From Pochonia chlamydosporia 170 (Eukaryota > Ascomycota > Sordariomycetes > Hypocreales > Clavicipitaceae), in the NCBI RefSeq assembly GCF_001653235.2, contig NC_035795.1:1054001-1118000 (forward strand): DNA of 64,000 nt. Direction: 5' to 3'. The notes beneath the pieces are model-generated. The model saw only the letters and a list, made by a program, of their open reading frames with translations, was not told where the DNA came from and made no database searches. Shown piece after piece: positions 1 through 12,386 of the stretch. A program made the translations under genes and the position numbers. Position 1 is the stretch's first letter. Every line of letters starts with the position of its first letter.

Positions 1-2
1 CA

Positions 3-620
3 GCGTATGTCGCTCCCGGCGGAAAGTTTGTGCTCACGAGGCGGAATAACCCTGATGAATTGCAGGTGTATTTCTCAAGTAAGCACGTCTCAGAGCGTTT
101 GGAGGATGTTGCACGGGGCGATGTAGAGGGTGAAAAGGCAGTTTTTGCAGACGAGTTCCGCGGCGTGGGATGGCGGACGGACGAGCTGTTGGCGGCGATG
201 AAGGACAGCGATGACTTTTACTGCGAGAGGCAGGGGCTCGTCAAGTTGAATAGGTGGTCGAAGGGACGGGTTGTGCTTCTGGGAGACGCGGGATTCTGCT
301 CTGCGGCGAGTGGGATGGGGACGTCGGCGGCTGTGATAGGCGCATATGTGCTTGCTGGGGAGATTGGGAGGGCGGGGAGGATGGGGGATGCGTTGGAAGA
401 GTATGAGAGGAAGATGAGGCCGCATGTTGAAAGGATACAGGGGGGGATGAAGGATGGGTTTTGGGATGGGGTGAGGTGGAAGGGCTGGCAGGTGAGGGCT
501 GTGTATTGGGTGATTTGGATGGCGGGCTTGGTGAGGGTTGATAGGGTTTTGGGGTGGATGGGGGATGGGGGCGATGGGTGGGAGTTGCCAGATTATGAGG
601 AGTTGAGGGATGATAACTGA
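3..620 (+). CDS. FAD-dependent monooxygenase, C-terminal part (5' truncated by window edge)
   Basis: The open frame enters from the window edge and ends at TGA 618-620, so only about 205 C-terminal residues are visible. The stretch GRVVLLGDAG followed by SGMGTSAAVIGAYVLAGEI is the second FAD-binding motif (GD plus the following helix) of PF01494-type aromatic-ring or secondary-metabolite monooxygenases, where the GD pair contacts the FAD ribityl chain. After it comes a short C-terminal tail rich in Gly, Arg and Trp (WDGVRWKGWQVRAVYW), which could be membrane-proximal. Family assignment is good. Substrate and pathway cannot be told from this fragment. The NADPH-dependent hydroxylation chemistry is family knowledge, not seen here. 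Confidence 0.85.
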   Translation, partial: AYVAPGGKFVLTRRNNPDELQVYFSSKHVSERLEDVARGDVEGEKAVFADEFRGVGWRTDELLAAMKDSDDFYCERQGLVKLNRWSKGRVVLLGDAGFCSAASGMGTSAAVIGAYVLAGEIGRAGRMGDALEEYERKMRPHVERIQGGMKDGFWDGVRWKGWQVRAVYWVIWMAGLVRVDRVLGWMGDGGDGWELPDYEELRDDN

Positions 621-1572
621 GTGTTGCCGAATTATGAGGAGTTGGATGATGATGTTACGGGATGAGAGTTGAGAGATGGACATGAGATGTGGTGGTGATG
701 TATGATGGTGTTTATGTTTATGAACAGTGTATTATATTCTAGGCTTGGATACTGCATGGGATTGGCGTTGGGGACATTCCACTTGATTATTCAATATACC
801 CCTCTGTTCTTGGCACCTGATTATGATCAATTGATATGTGTGAATAGCTCATGAAGAGTGCAAATATAGAGCATAGATCAGACTATCAAAGCGTCTCACA
901 GGCGTACTTGTATAGCTCAACGAGGACACCAGGCATCATAGTCGTACCCAGAGACCAAGGAACATTCTCCTACATTCCAATTCAGATTCAAGCCGATCCA
1001 CACGGTTGCGTATGAAAAGAATCCACACAAGCAATGAAGTAGTTGAATTGGTGCTTGGCGGAACCTGATTATCCTTTCCTTGTGGGTTGATCGCGTGCCA
1101 CTTGCAGTCTGCCACCCGCGGTGCCGCGACACCACTTTTTAGCATCAACATACAATTACATGTACTATATCTTCTTTTAATCCTACGAGCTAACAATTAG
1201 CCACTTACCTACTTATCCATCTATTGAAATATCCATCCTAACAATTGCACTCGTCGTTATCCCCAAGATAGAACTTCCCTCGCTCCTTCCACCTCTCCCC
1301 ATGTTTCGCCCCACAGTACAACCCACTACATCAGTGGACCCCAAAACGTCACTCCCTCAACGTCACACAAAGTACCGTCTTCCCTCCAACTTGCCTCCCG
1401 ACACGCCAATGACGTAACGAACAGCTTCAAGCCAAGCTTCAAGCAGCCGTCATCAGCTGTTACAACAGCTCCCCAAACCTTAATAAGCCCCTCTTCCCTT
1501 CTCTTCCCCTCATCCAATTCATTTCATTTTTCCCATCTCAAACACCAATACACCAGACAAATTACTTTCAAA
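621..1572. other. Intergenic, no gene recognised
   Basis: This stretch holds the 3' flank of the monooxygenase and the promoter of the Rtc3-like gene. The last ~300 bp before 1573 are C/T-rich, as is common for fungal core promoters. Short frames on the minus strand (917-1196, 1326-1517) have no recognisable protein character. Confidence 0.5.
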
Positions 1573-2080
1573 ATGACCCGCGGCGAAAGCACCCAGTCCA
1601 AAGTCCATTACAAGGGCAGCATTGACGACTTCCTCGTCTTTGTGGAAGATCCGGAGCAGTATAAGCAGTGGCTGAAGGGGGATACGTCCATTCCTCTCGC
1701 GCAGTTTGTGTCTGCATTCAAGATTTTCTTGACGCATAGGTACGTTTCTCCTCTACTTTACACTTCTATCACTTCCACAGCACACTTCAATCACTTCTAT
1801 ACATCTACCATTCTACGGAACGCTCTGTGCAGAGGCTAACACACAACAGACAAGGCGCCCAGGGCACATATGACGCCGCCCCCAAAAACATCCTCTACTC
1901 AGAATTCGGCACCGACAACGAAGATGAAGTAATCAAGAAGATTCTCAAAGACGGCACCATGCAGACCATGGAGGTGAGTTTTGTTTCAGTTTCAGAAGTG
2001 ATGTAGCTAATAGCTGTAAATAGATGCCTGGTCGACAGGGCGTTACCAACGATAGCATGAGCCCCATGAAGGCTCATTAG
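1573..2080 (+). CDS. RTC3: Rtc3-like single-domain SBDS family protein
   Basis: Three exons: 1573-1739, 1850-1973 and 2024-2080 (introns GTACGT...CAG and GTGAGT...TAG), giving 115 residues. The protein is a lone SBDS N-terminal (FYSH) domain: VHYKGSIDDFLVFVEDPEQY, then FLTHRQGAQGTYDAAPKN and a DNEDEVIKKILKDG segment typical of the fold. Length and order match yeast Rtc3/YHR087W (about 111 aa), a small SBDS homologue implicated in RNA metabolism and stress response. It is not the full ribosome-maturation factor Sdo1, which has three domains. The C-terminal PGRQGVTNDSMSPMKAH is a short polar tail. The start is the first ATG after a C/T-rich leader. Confidence 0.88.
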
Positions 2081-2117
2081 GGGAATAGCGGCGATACCAG
2101 TTGTATTTTTAAAATTT

Positions 2118-2123
2118 AATAAA
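2118..2123 (+). terminator. Candidate poly(A) signal of the Rtc3-like gene
   Basis: AATAAA lies 38 bases after the stop codon at 2078-2080, in an A/T-rich stretch. Fungal poly(A) signals are degenerate, so this is only suggestive. Confidence 0.4.
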
Positions 2124-2422
2124 TCGAGTTGGTCTTTGACTGGATGTGCATTGGAGGGCTGTTGATCGAATCTGATGTGATACGCTTCATCAATCGTGAT
2201 GACGATACTGTCTTTGGACCTTTGCCATTTATCACTTCACTTGTGTTACTCTGCTCCCTGTGACAACCCCGCACATCACCCAAACATCACAATTCAGTCA
2301 TACACATTACACTGAAAATAAAACTATGCTGGATATTACTACATCTATGCTTCTGTCACTATTCAATCTGGATCTACAACAACCTCCCACTTCATGCAGC
2401 TCTACTCATGCCTCAGCCCAAC

Positions 2423-5400
2423 TTACGCAGAATAGGTATCAGGTCGTTTGGGAAAGTCAAAATATAGAAACGTCACCTTGCCTGACGCATGCCCCAAAAT
2501 AACAATATCTTCACATACAGCCAGCATGTTAGACGTGTAGCTCATCGGCAGCAATGTCAGCACACCTCGTCCCTCGATCCACACGTCACCCAGTCTCGCT
2601 TCAGCTTCCATACCCGGAAAGGCAACCGGCTTGTACACGAAGAGTGTATTATCAGGCGCCTTCTTGTTGAACCCCTTTTGTCCAGACGCACTGCTCGCCA
2701 CGGATCCAGCTGTAGTCACAATCGTCTCTCCGTCTGCTGCAAACGCCATGTGTGAAAATGATTCCTGCTGGTTGAGCACCTGTCGTCTTTCGTTGGCATC
2801 CTTGTCAAGTGCGTAGATGCTGCCATTAACTGTGCCCATTATCACCGTCGAGTTATTCGGGGAAAATGCCAGCGCCATGGGACAATCAGACTCCTCCACA
2901 TCAAAGACGTGCACCTGGTTCCCAGTCTCAACATCCCACAGAGCCACAGCTCCGTCCTTGTTGACAGTGGTCAGCGTCTTGCTGTCGTTGGAGAACGCTA
3001 TGCATGACTGAGATTCGCTTTGACCTTTGATCGGCACGCTCGACCCGGTCTCAACTGTCCAAAGCCTCGCCGTTTGATCCTCGGAGAACGACCCAATCAC
3101 CTTGCCGTCTGGGGAAAACGCAACGCTCTTGACTGCTGCGGTGTGTCCTTTCCAGGTCTGACGGCATTCACCCGATTTGATGTCCCACACACGAACAGTC
3201 TTATCGCCTGACGCCGATGCCAGAGATTGACCGTCTGGCGAAAATGCCACTGCGTGCACGGCGTCCTTATGGCCGCGGAAACGTCGCAGGCATTCACCAC
3301 GTTCAATATCCCATAAACGAATGTCTCTGTCGTTGGAGGCTGTTGCCACAACAGTCTTGTCAGGGGACACGACCACGTCAGTCACTCTGCTACGATGACT
3401 CTGCGCCTCTTCCTTCGGATCCCAATCCTTAATATCTAGCAGACGAGTTGTGTCTTCCAGTCCACCCATTGCTATGGTCTTGAGATCCGGAGACAATGCA
3501 ATCGTCGGCCAGTTGTTCCAGCCAGGGCTGAAGCTTCTTGTGCACATGCCGCTCTCAATATCCCAAATACAAATCGTCCCGTCAGTTGAAACCGACCCCA
3601 GTGTTCTACTGTCAGCGGCAAAGGTAAAATCACGAAAGCCCTCGTCATGCCGCTTCAGCATCCGAGCGCTGTCCCCCGAGCCATTAGCAACATCCCAGAC
3701 ACCGATGAGGTTTTCAAGTAACGAAACAGCCAAAACCTTGTTATCCGGCGACAGTGCCATGATGCTCTTAGTCTCTCCCCTTGCCGTGAATATCTGGTTG
3801 ATAGTTTCCGTTTCCGCTTCCCAAGTGTATACCGTGGCATCGCTGAGTACCATAACAACCCCTTTATTATCGAATTGGAAGTTTGCACAGGCAATCTTTC
3901 GTTTCTCCGGATGCACAATCGTTCGGAGTTGTGTCTTTGTTTCCACGTCACAAATGTGCAGCGTATCGCCATACACTGCAAGAATGGACTTGGAGTCTGG
4001 AGAAAAGCTCACCTCCTCGGCCACGCCAGTTGAGTCTGGAAGGAAAATCGTGCAGATGGGTATCCACGTTTCAGCATCCCACACCGTCAAGGAACCCTCT
4101 GTACCAGTTGAAAAGAACTTGCCGTCCTCAGAAAACGCCACTGCCGTGACGGCACCATAGCGTCCATCCAACGTTCGCGTATTGGAATCACCTGTCTGCT
4201 GCGTGGTGACCATGTTTCGAATGAACGGGAGTCTCTCATCCCATCCGAATATTCGAACGCTGCTCTCGGCAGGACAAAACAGGAGCCCTGTGCCGTAGGT
4301 CTGCAATGCTGCTGCCTTGATGGTCGACTTGTGGCTGATAAGAAACCTTTCAGCATCTTTGAGGAACTTCCTCAACGGGGCGGAAGATTCGAAGCGAGGA
4401 TGTGCCGCCAGCATTCGGATGGACTCCAGTCCCTCGGACAGATTTCCCAAGAGCGAAAGACTCTCAATCCAGCGGAGGAAATACTTCTTCAAAAAATTTA
4501 GGACTTCCTTTGACGTAGCAAGTTCTGCAGAAGTTTCTGAGCCGCTAGCATCACATAGGTGGTACATCCAGAATGTTGCGGAATAGGCGAGCCCAGCCAG
4601 AGGGTCATTGTCGGAGCCATTGATGGCGTCACTCAGGAACCTCGGGAAGTAGCCATTGCTAGGCAAATGGTACATGTTGTGCTTCAAGCTGTGCTGCATC
4701 TCGGTAAGGGACCTACTGGCAATGTCCTGATGGGTCAACACCACATCCCCCTTCTGCAGCAGCTTGCCATACGTCTCGCACAGGTATTCTCGAACGGAGT
4801 GATGAGTCAAAGAAACCACTCTGCCTGTCATGCTAAGTAGAGACCCGCAAGCCTTCACAATATCTAGAGGCTTAATTGGGGAACCAAGACCGGCCACCAC
4901 TCCCAACTCCTTAAGAGAAAGCGGTCGATACGCAAGATATACTGCAGCAAGAACATTTTTGCAGCGAATCTTTTTCAGGCCGTGATGTTCTTCAATCTTG
5001 GCCATCATGTAGCCATACAAATCTGGCAAGCCAGAGGGCAGTTTCTTGATAGTCTCGATTGCATCTTTGCCTTCTACACCTTGCAGCTCTTTGAACGCCA
5101 AAGCTGCCCAAAGAAAAGTGTTGGCGGCGCGTTCACATATCTCGTTGGATAGTTCGACTAGAATAGCTTCATCGCCGTATCCAGGGCTCTCTCTCAGCTC
5201 AGACAGCTTGGATGTGATGTATGCGTGGACTGGGCCTTCCAGCCGTTGCGAATCCAGCTCAACGAGGGCTTCATCCACACCCGGCCGCATCAAGTCAAGG
5301 CCAGGTCTGCTAGAAATCAGCCACTTTACCTTGTGTGAGATGCCCAGAGATTTGAAAATGAGCTGAATCAAGTCACCCTTAGTCTCGTCGCATTCATCCA

Positions 5401-7076
5401 GGGCGTCTACAACAAAGTACGCAGGAGTCAGAGCTGGGTCATTGAGCATATTCTCAAAAGCCTCAGACATTGCGCTGAACGCATTCGAATCCGTGAACAG
5501 TGACGACCCGGCGTACTTGTGTTTGACACGCAAATGCTGAATGAGGCGAGGCTGCTGAACGAGTAGCATCCACAACAATGACCGCAAAATCGCAGTGGCA
5601 TTGTTTCTCGTCTGGTCTCCAGCACCCTGACAAAAGTAGTACGACACACTTGGTGCAAAGGCTGCAGATTGTGTCGATATTTCGCGGACAATTCCAATTA
5701 GGAGCATCGTTTTGCCCGTCCCTGGCCCTCCTTTGATCCAGAGCATGCGACGTGCATCAAACCGCTGCCAATTCGAAAATGATGTATACTCTTTAGTGCC
5801 CATGACCCATGAAAACGCAATGTCTATCAGCTTGTCCGTCTTTCTTTCCAGCCTTTCCAGATCTCGCATTGGATCAATGAGAAACAAATCTCGGAGACAA
5901 GCAGAATCTTTATCATCGGTAATCTTTTGCTTCTGCGTAGAAATAAAGTCTTGTAGATCTTGATGAATGTTCCCCAGAGTGGACTGCATCTTGTCTCCAT
6001 GCTGCATGAGCTCCGATAGACGTTCGAGTGAGCTTTGCGTGTTGTACTGCACCGAAGCAGCCCTCAATGCATCCTCTGCAGTCTTTATGGACGCGAGATC
6101 TGAATCCCACTTGTCCCATGCGGCAAGCTCGCGAAGATAGGTGAGGCCGGAATGTCTGTAGTACGAGCTCACGCTTTTCATTTGATACAGCAAAAGGCTC
6201 TTGTAAAGATCAAGAACCAGTGTCTCCAAGCGCTGTGTTACGAGTTCTGCAGGTTCTTTGCCTTCGACGATGCTTCGTTCATCCAGCAGGTTATCCACCA
6301 GCGAGCAGTACCAATCCATTCGAGAGACAACATGCGTAATTCCAGCAAGATTCTCTCGAGACACCTTGGCCGGATTGGTAAGAATCTATCCATCACAATA
6401 TCAGCACGAGCAACACTCAACATAGACAATCGTCTGCAAAACATCTTACCTGAAGTCCAACGCAGACACCAGCCCAAGGCAGTGCGGCCTGCGGAACGTT
6501 CTTGATAGCCACATCAATGACACCCCGAGCCTGCAGCACAAACCCAGCAACATCACCAACCGTCTGAGCAAGCTTTGAATCGTCGGCAAACTTCTCACGG
6601 CCATTTTGCACAAGATCTCGCATGTGCGCCTGCCGCTTCGCCGGATCCTTCAAATCAGCAGCCAACGTAGCCATCTCAGGAGCAGGCTTCTCGCCATCCT
6701 CGCCAGCAATAGCATAGGTCAACGTCTCCGCATACGATTGCACGATGCCAGAGGTGGCACCGCTCTCTTCCAAGCCATCGTATGCCTCGTTCCAAAGCTG
6801 CTGAGACTTGGGTAGTCCTTGGTCGTCGTCTGAAGCGGAAGATGCGGTCCTCTTTGGCGGTTTGGCGGGACCGGCAGCTTGTTGTGCAACCACAGCAGCA
6901 ACTATCTGCTTTGGGAGCGCTCGAATTTCGGTTTGGACGACATTTGTAACGGCTTTGACGGTTTGGTCAACGGCCGACTTCATCAAGGTGGGTATCAACG
7001 GCTCTGATTTTGGTGGCGCCGCTGCAGCAGTTCCATTGCCATCCTGTGTATGGACCTGAGGTGCGGTTGATGCCAT
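2423..7076 (-). CDS. NACHT-WD40 STAND receptor (NLR-like, NWD type)
   Basis: Two exons: 7076-6450 and 6385-2423, with one 64-bp phase-0 intron, giving 1529 residues. Residues ~1-145 are an Ala/Pro-rich lead. About 145-420 is the NWD NACHT-NTPase N-terminal domain (LWNEAYDGLEES, PWAGVCVGLQ joined across the intron to ILTNPAK, then AGITHVVSRMDWYC). The NACHT ATPase follows, with Walker A GGPGTGKTM near 428-436 and Walker B FVVDALDECD near 533-542. Residues ~945-1500 hold roughly 12 WD40-like repeats; the best are HRSRVTDVVVSPDK, HKDAVHAVAFSPDGQ and HTAAVKSVAFSPDGK. Fungal proteins of this layout (HET-E and relatives) are cytosolic signalling receptors in non-self recognition. No known death-effector domain is visible at the N-terminus. 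The start at 7076 is preferred over a longer upstream frame because the extension has no ATG and no family similarity. Confidence 0.93.
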
Positions 7077-7885
7077 GATGCTTGCTCCCCCCTTGACGTC
7101 CTTTCTGCAGAAACCCCCCACCAGCGGAAAGATGTGTGGTCTGGTGCAACACCCAAAAAAATACACAAAACCACCACAATGAAATACTATCGTGATTCCG
7201 TCAATGTCGATGAGGAAGCTTGTCTGGTGACAGTAGCCCGCCTTTTTGTTTACCGACCTGAACCTGTAATTTGCTGCGGGGTCGGGAGCAAGCCAGGAGC
7301 AAGCCAAAGTCCGTCAATGTCCACCAGACAAGACAAGACAAGCATCTCAGAGGCTGGGTGGTGCAGTCTGGGGCAGTCTGGTGCAAGTGCCATCCCAGCT
7401 CCCCGAGACAGGCTTCATGTACTTGAGTAATTTGGCTAGCTCATCCAAGACATTGCAAGGTTGGTTATGGAGTCAACTAGCCGATACTTCCCCCAAGAGA
7501 CCACCCACGGGCCGTTCTGAGAACACATGTTGATGCATGATAGCGCCAAGTCCGTTGAGTTGCCTCAATTGCTGCATCTGTCTCATCCATCACCTGCACT
7601 CCCATCACCATCAGTAGCTTCGGCGTTCCCCCCTTCCCAGTACCACAAGCCTTGCATTGTGGGATAAGCGCAAAGCATCACGTATCCCAATTGACTCCCG
7701 CTAGCTTCTGCTCTCTGATGTCTTGTTCAATTTCTAAATTATGTCATCATCTATTATGTACCGTTTGCCACACAGCTGTTCTTCCAGGACCCTTAGCCCA
7801 ATTGTTTATCGACATTGCCAACAACAGCAATGACGGCTGCCGTTTCCCACATCACCCACATCCACATGGTCAATATTGGCCGGAT
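7077..7885. other. Intergenic between two minus-strand genes
   Basis: This contains the NLR upstream region and the RhoGEF 3' flank. There is a GACAA-rich stretch at about 7325-7342. I see no gene here. Confidence 0.5.
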
Positions 7886-10800
7886 TTAGCTGAAAATTCG
7901 CCGGAGCCCATGAGACGATACACCACCTCTCCTCTTGTTAGCCTTTATGTCCATTTCCTGCTGCGGCCAGGAGGAGTTTGCCAAGCACGCGGCAGGTTTC
8001 TGCTTGTCTGAATCATCATCTTTACAACTTCCCACTAAACCATTCTTTTCCGCGCTCGAGAGTGTCGTGTCTGGTGCCGGTGGCTGGAAACTGTCTTCCA
8101 TCGGCATTTTCTGTCTGAATCCGCCAGCTCTCTTGGCCAAGGAGCTTGATATACTCGCCATACTCAGCTTCCTAATAACCGTCGAGGCTGAGCTTCTGAC
8201 TAAACGCTCGCTTCGAGACCGAACTCCCATCCCTGGAAAGGGTAGAATCTCTCGACTCCATACATCAGCCAGAATGGTCTCCAAACGTGCGCGTTCGCTT
8301 CGAGCAGGCGCAAGGAACGATACTCGTGCCTTTGTGGTAAGCAATGAGTGAGATCGACGAATGCCTAACGTTGTGGCAGCATGACCACTGTTCTGGCGAA
8401 TGCCACTCGTATTTTTTAATATGACCTGATACATAGCTGGCTTTGGGCATACTGTTGTCGCTCTCCTGATCGATAGTCTTCGCGTTCCGGGGTCTAATGG
8501 TTCTGTGGTCAGATACTGCAGCTGCGTGTAACTTGGGGATGAATGTTGCAAACCTGATTTAGTGGCAACCATTCCAATGCTTTTGATGTCCAAATCCAAA
8601 AATGAAAACCCTGGTGCCGACTTAGTCTTGCATTGTGTGCGTGGCGAAGACAATCGTGCCCTCCACTCCATTTCTTCCTTTGCGTTACAGGCTGTCATAA
8701 CAATTTCGAATAGCTGATGATGACATTCAAAAACGAGCTTCCATGAGAAAGGGGCCGTATGGCATTGTAGCCCTATTGTTGCGACACTATCAGCTGACTG
8801 TAGGCGGCCGAATATAAGGCTGAACATGGTGTACTCACCTCTCCTGTTGTCGGCCTCCTCTATTTTGATTTCATGCACATTTATACAAGCCTTTATGGTA
8901 TATATGGGATCTGCCTTGCCAGCACATGCCAAACACAGAACATCAGGGTAAAGTAGACTTATTAGATATTGACCATCAACCTCGTTTTGGCTTTGCCAAC
9001 ACACATGTAGCGCTCCACATAGACGAACATGGCCAAACGATCTCACCCGGTCTTTGGAGACTGAATCAAAGCTCTAAGATACGGTTACCATCGTTGTCAA
9101 GGAACAAATCTCCATGGCGACTTACCCTGTTCGGAAATACAAGCCGATCTTGTAATAACCAAGAACGGGATAACGTGTTCCTTGCTTGAGGGTCATTTGT
9201 GACTTGATTGATTTCTGCAGTTGCTTCTCGAAAGCGAGCCAGTACGCTGCCCGCCGCCATGTGCGCGTTAGGGCAATCCGAGACTGGCGTGTATTTGAGA
9301 AGCTCCGCAAATATCAGAGGATACCTGCAGATTCTTTGGATAGGCTTTTGAATTTCAGGTTACCAGTTGATCTTATTGGTTAGGCATTCGAATCTTACCT
9401 TCACCAGAAGGTCCTTCATAGTCGAGGCCCGGTTGGTGGTGAGTCCTGTGTAGCCCTTGGAGTAGAGCAGTGCTGACAAGACCTCTATCCCTTTCTGATT
9501 CCAATCCCACCCCGGCAAAGTATCATAAACTGAAGCTGCTTCTTGGGCCATCATTTCGTACTTTGCTCCATACTCTTTGTATATGAAGAATCGAGTTATC
9601 TGTAGATATTAGACGCAGGAACTAACGTAGCATTGTGTAGCATTTCAACATACCTTTCTGTCAAAGATTTTGGAAATTTCCGCAATTACTTGTGGCTCTG
9701 CACATAGTTCCACAATCTCTGTAGGCAATCGACGGCGATTTTGCATTGCAGTGACTGCAGCTTCCGGACCTACCTCAAGGCGATGATGCATTTCTGTGAG
9801 GGAATCATGTGACCTGCCCGTTTAATGAATGTCTCACTTTGTGAGCATTGTGTAAATAGCTTCAGCCAGAGTTCCTTTACGGGTTCTCTTTTTCTCCTTG
9901 TGAATAATCGCTTCATCCAAGTCGCACTCGACCTTGTTCGTGCACTCGTACCGTTACAATTTCCACCTGACCCAGAGTTAAGCCAGCCGCTTTTCCGCCC
10001 ATACTTCTGAAACTTCCGAACTCTTTGTATTCTGAATGTGTAACGGCTCGATGAAGATCCCCTAGGATTTCTTCGTGCAGCTGTAAAATGTCGGAGAGAT
10101 TCTGATTGACCGATTTCCTCAACCCAGGATATGTAGAAGGAAGCGAAACCAGCATGGTAACATATACCTATCATACATGTTAGCACGGCTCCCCCATGAG
10201 TAGTATTATTCGTACATTCAACAGCAGCCGGATATCACCAATATAATTTTCTTCAGTGCCTATGAGCTCCTCCAATATTCGACGGCGCTGCAAGGCTCGA
10301 TCAAGAGCAGCAGAGTCCAACGGTAGAGACCTATCAACACACAGTTCTCCGGAAGTCCTAGGCTCAGCCTTGAATTGGTTGGTATCGTGGTCAGCTGGTG
10401 ACGCACATCTGGAGATTGCCGTATCGGTTCTCGTCATCGAACTGAACCCGGCCAGGCTGACACTGGCGCTGCGAACAGCGGAAACAAATCTGAATGAAGA
10501 CCCGCAAGATGATTTTGCACGGATTGGGTAGCACGATGACAATGTGCCGTACCGATCATCTGCCAGCCGAGAAAGATTTGGCAAGTTACGACTTTGTAAC
10601 ATTGGTGGCTGACAGGTATTCTTGCTTCGTTTCTGCATCGACTCCATCCATTTGCGGAAGGGTGATCTAGGACGAGCATCTTGATCGGTATCTAGATCTG
10701 GAAAAAGGGAAGTACAATTATCTGAGTCGGGGGACGCTTGAACTGAAAGCTTGTCGGAGGCAGGCTCTGAGACGCAAGCAATGTTTTCGATTCCGTCGCT

Positions 10801-10989
10801 GATCAGCAGAGACTTAATCTGCCTTCGCCTGTTGTTTAGTCCGTCACATACCTGCCCAGCGTATACACCCAACTGGAGAAGCCTGGAGTTGATAGTCTGT
10901 TTCCCCAAAGCTCGAGGGGTGGGATCCGTTGATCGGCAGCCATCACTAGAAGCTCGAGGTGTGTAAAAGGTTGAAACTACAATCGCCAT
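7886..10989 (-). CDS. DH-PH domain RhoGEF
   Basis: Likely a guanine nucleotide exchange factor for a Rho/Cdc42-type GTPase. My model has seven exons: 10989-10216, 10167-10005, 9793-9654, 9599-9399, 9344-9126, 9073-8839 and 8772-7886, summing to 872 residues with frame kept at each join. The N-terminal ~230 residues are low-complexity. The DH domain begins at RRRILEELIGTEENYIGDI, continues through LPSTYPGLRKSVNQNL, FFIYKEYGAKYEMM and PIQRICRYPLIFAELLK, and ends near WLLQDRLVF. A PH domain follows (HVRLCGALHVCW ... APFSWKLVFECHHQLFEIVM ... EEMEWRARL). The C-terminus has the conserved block RSERARLETILADVWSREI and a basic tail. The third intron (10004-9794, 211 bp) is the weakest part: one of its own frames looks coding, so exon structure there is uncertain. 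Confidence 0.85.
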
Positions 10990-12386
10990 AATGCTCAACA
11001 ACCAAACTCAACAGAGTCCAAAAAAGGGTGATACAAAATTACTTCCAAGAAGGCCTCCCAAGATCAACGAATGGGTGCTACCAAAAAAACGAATCAAGGG
11101 TAGAGAGTATCATGGAATGGCGAGGAGAAATTGACAAGTGATTCAAAACCCCGAGTTATGTTCTTGCCCGCAGCCTGACAGCTGACAACAGCAGAGCTCA
11201 ACTGTTGCTGAGGAAGGAGCAGTCCACATTAGTCCAACCGACTGGCATTGTACCTCCTGCTTCGATTTCAATACAAATTTATGAGGATCAAACGCTGCAA
11301 AAGGAGAAGTAAAATAAGGAAGGCACACGTGCTCTCACTGCTATGCAAAGGAACGCCGGCGATGCCGCACGCTTTGCCAATTCCCCGTCTCTCAAAGAGT
11401 CAACCTGTGTCCTCTGTCATACCGAAAACTTCGCCATGCACCCGAAATAGTGGTTCAGTTACTCCTGCATATGATGCCGTGCGATTGACGATGCAGTGGC
11501 AGAAGTGAACGACCCTCGTATCCAGCTCCCATGCGCAAGCAGATTTTGAAGCAATCGGGATTCAGACAGCCACGTGTCCCGCCTATCGGTAGCTTCGGCA
11601 CTAAATGGTAGGCTCGCATCTGTTGCGTACAAACGGCTGGCGATCTAGAAATTGATGCTTTTAGTCAAACATGTCAGGACTCGGAAGCAGGGATGGCGAG
11701 AAACCAGGAAACTGCTGTAATTCTCCTCAGCTGTTGCTGGCGACGCTAAAAACGCCATCTTTTCCAGAACGCTCTTTGTTTTCCGAATCGGAAAACGCAG
11801 AATGATGTGCATTATAACGACGTGGTTGACGCATGAAATGCTCTGCATGGTGTGGATTGCGAACAGTGGTTGGACATTTCCCATGTCGACGAGCCACAGT
11901 ATGACACCGTGATACTGTTGCACCGCAGGTGGGAAAACCCACATGGCAACTACTTGATGGTCAATATTTCGTGGGCTAGTTAAAATAAACTTTATGTACT
12001 TGGTTCTAAAAGAGACGGGAACCAAGGTGAGTACGTCACTGGAAATGGGTTATTAGGTTGCTGATATCCAAATTCGAGACAGTGACCACTACTAGTTCGA
12101 GCAACACGACCCGCTCCAATGGCAATCATTTAAAGTTGCCCAAGCCAATATAAATGCACACCAAAAGTGCGAGACAATCCGCAATGCCGCCGAAGGTTCG
12201 GGAGATCGGTTCTTTAAACTCCCGGGGGCGATGGTCGACCTAGGCGGAGTGGCCGTTTTCGGCATCAACCCCTCATCAAGGCCACGCTGTAGAACATTAT
12301 ATGTATGTGTCGTGTTTCTATCAAACGTGTCTATTCGATAGTATAGAACTTGTCTCAATTTAACCGTGTCTTTTTTTTTTTTCGCA
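10990..12386. other. Divergent intergenic region, no gene recognised
   Basis: This region lies between the RhoGEF start (minus) and the PhyH-family start (plus). A TATA-like ATATAAAT lies at about 12147-12154, and a poly-T tract directly precedes the PhyH start codon. The minus-strand frame at 11645-12025 has no recognisable protein features. Confidence 0.5.

Noticed and set aside
3450..4160. 236-codon plus-strand frame inside the NLR gene
   Set aside because: Antisense shadow of the WD40 repeats; its length follows from the repeats' codon pattern.
7652..8351. Plus-strand frames opposite the RhoGEF 3' part
   Set aside because: They lie antisense to a conserved coding block (ARLETILADVWSREI) and show no family features.
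12366..12386. Upstream extension of the PhyH protein through the poly-T tract
   Set aside because: It would add MSFFFFA from a non-ATG start; the ATG at 12387 has a better context and fits the family length.
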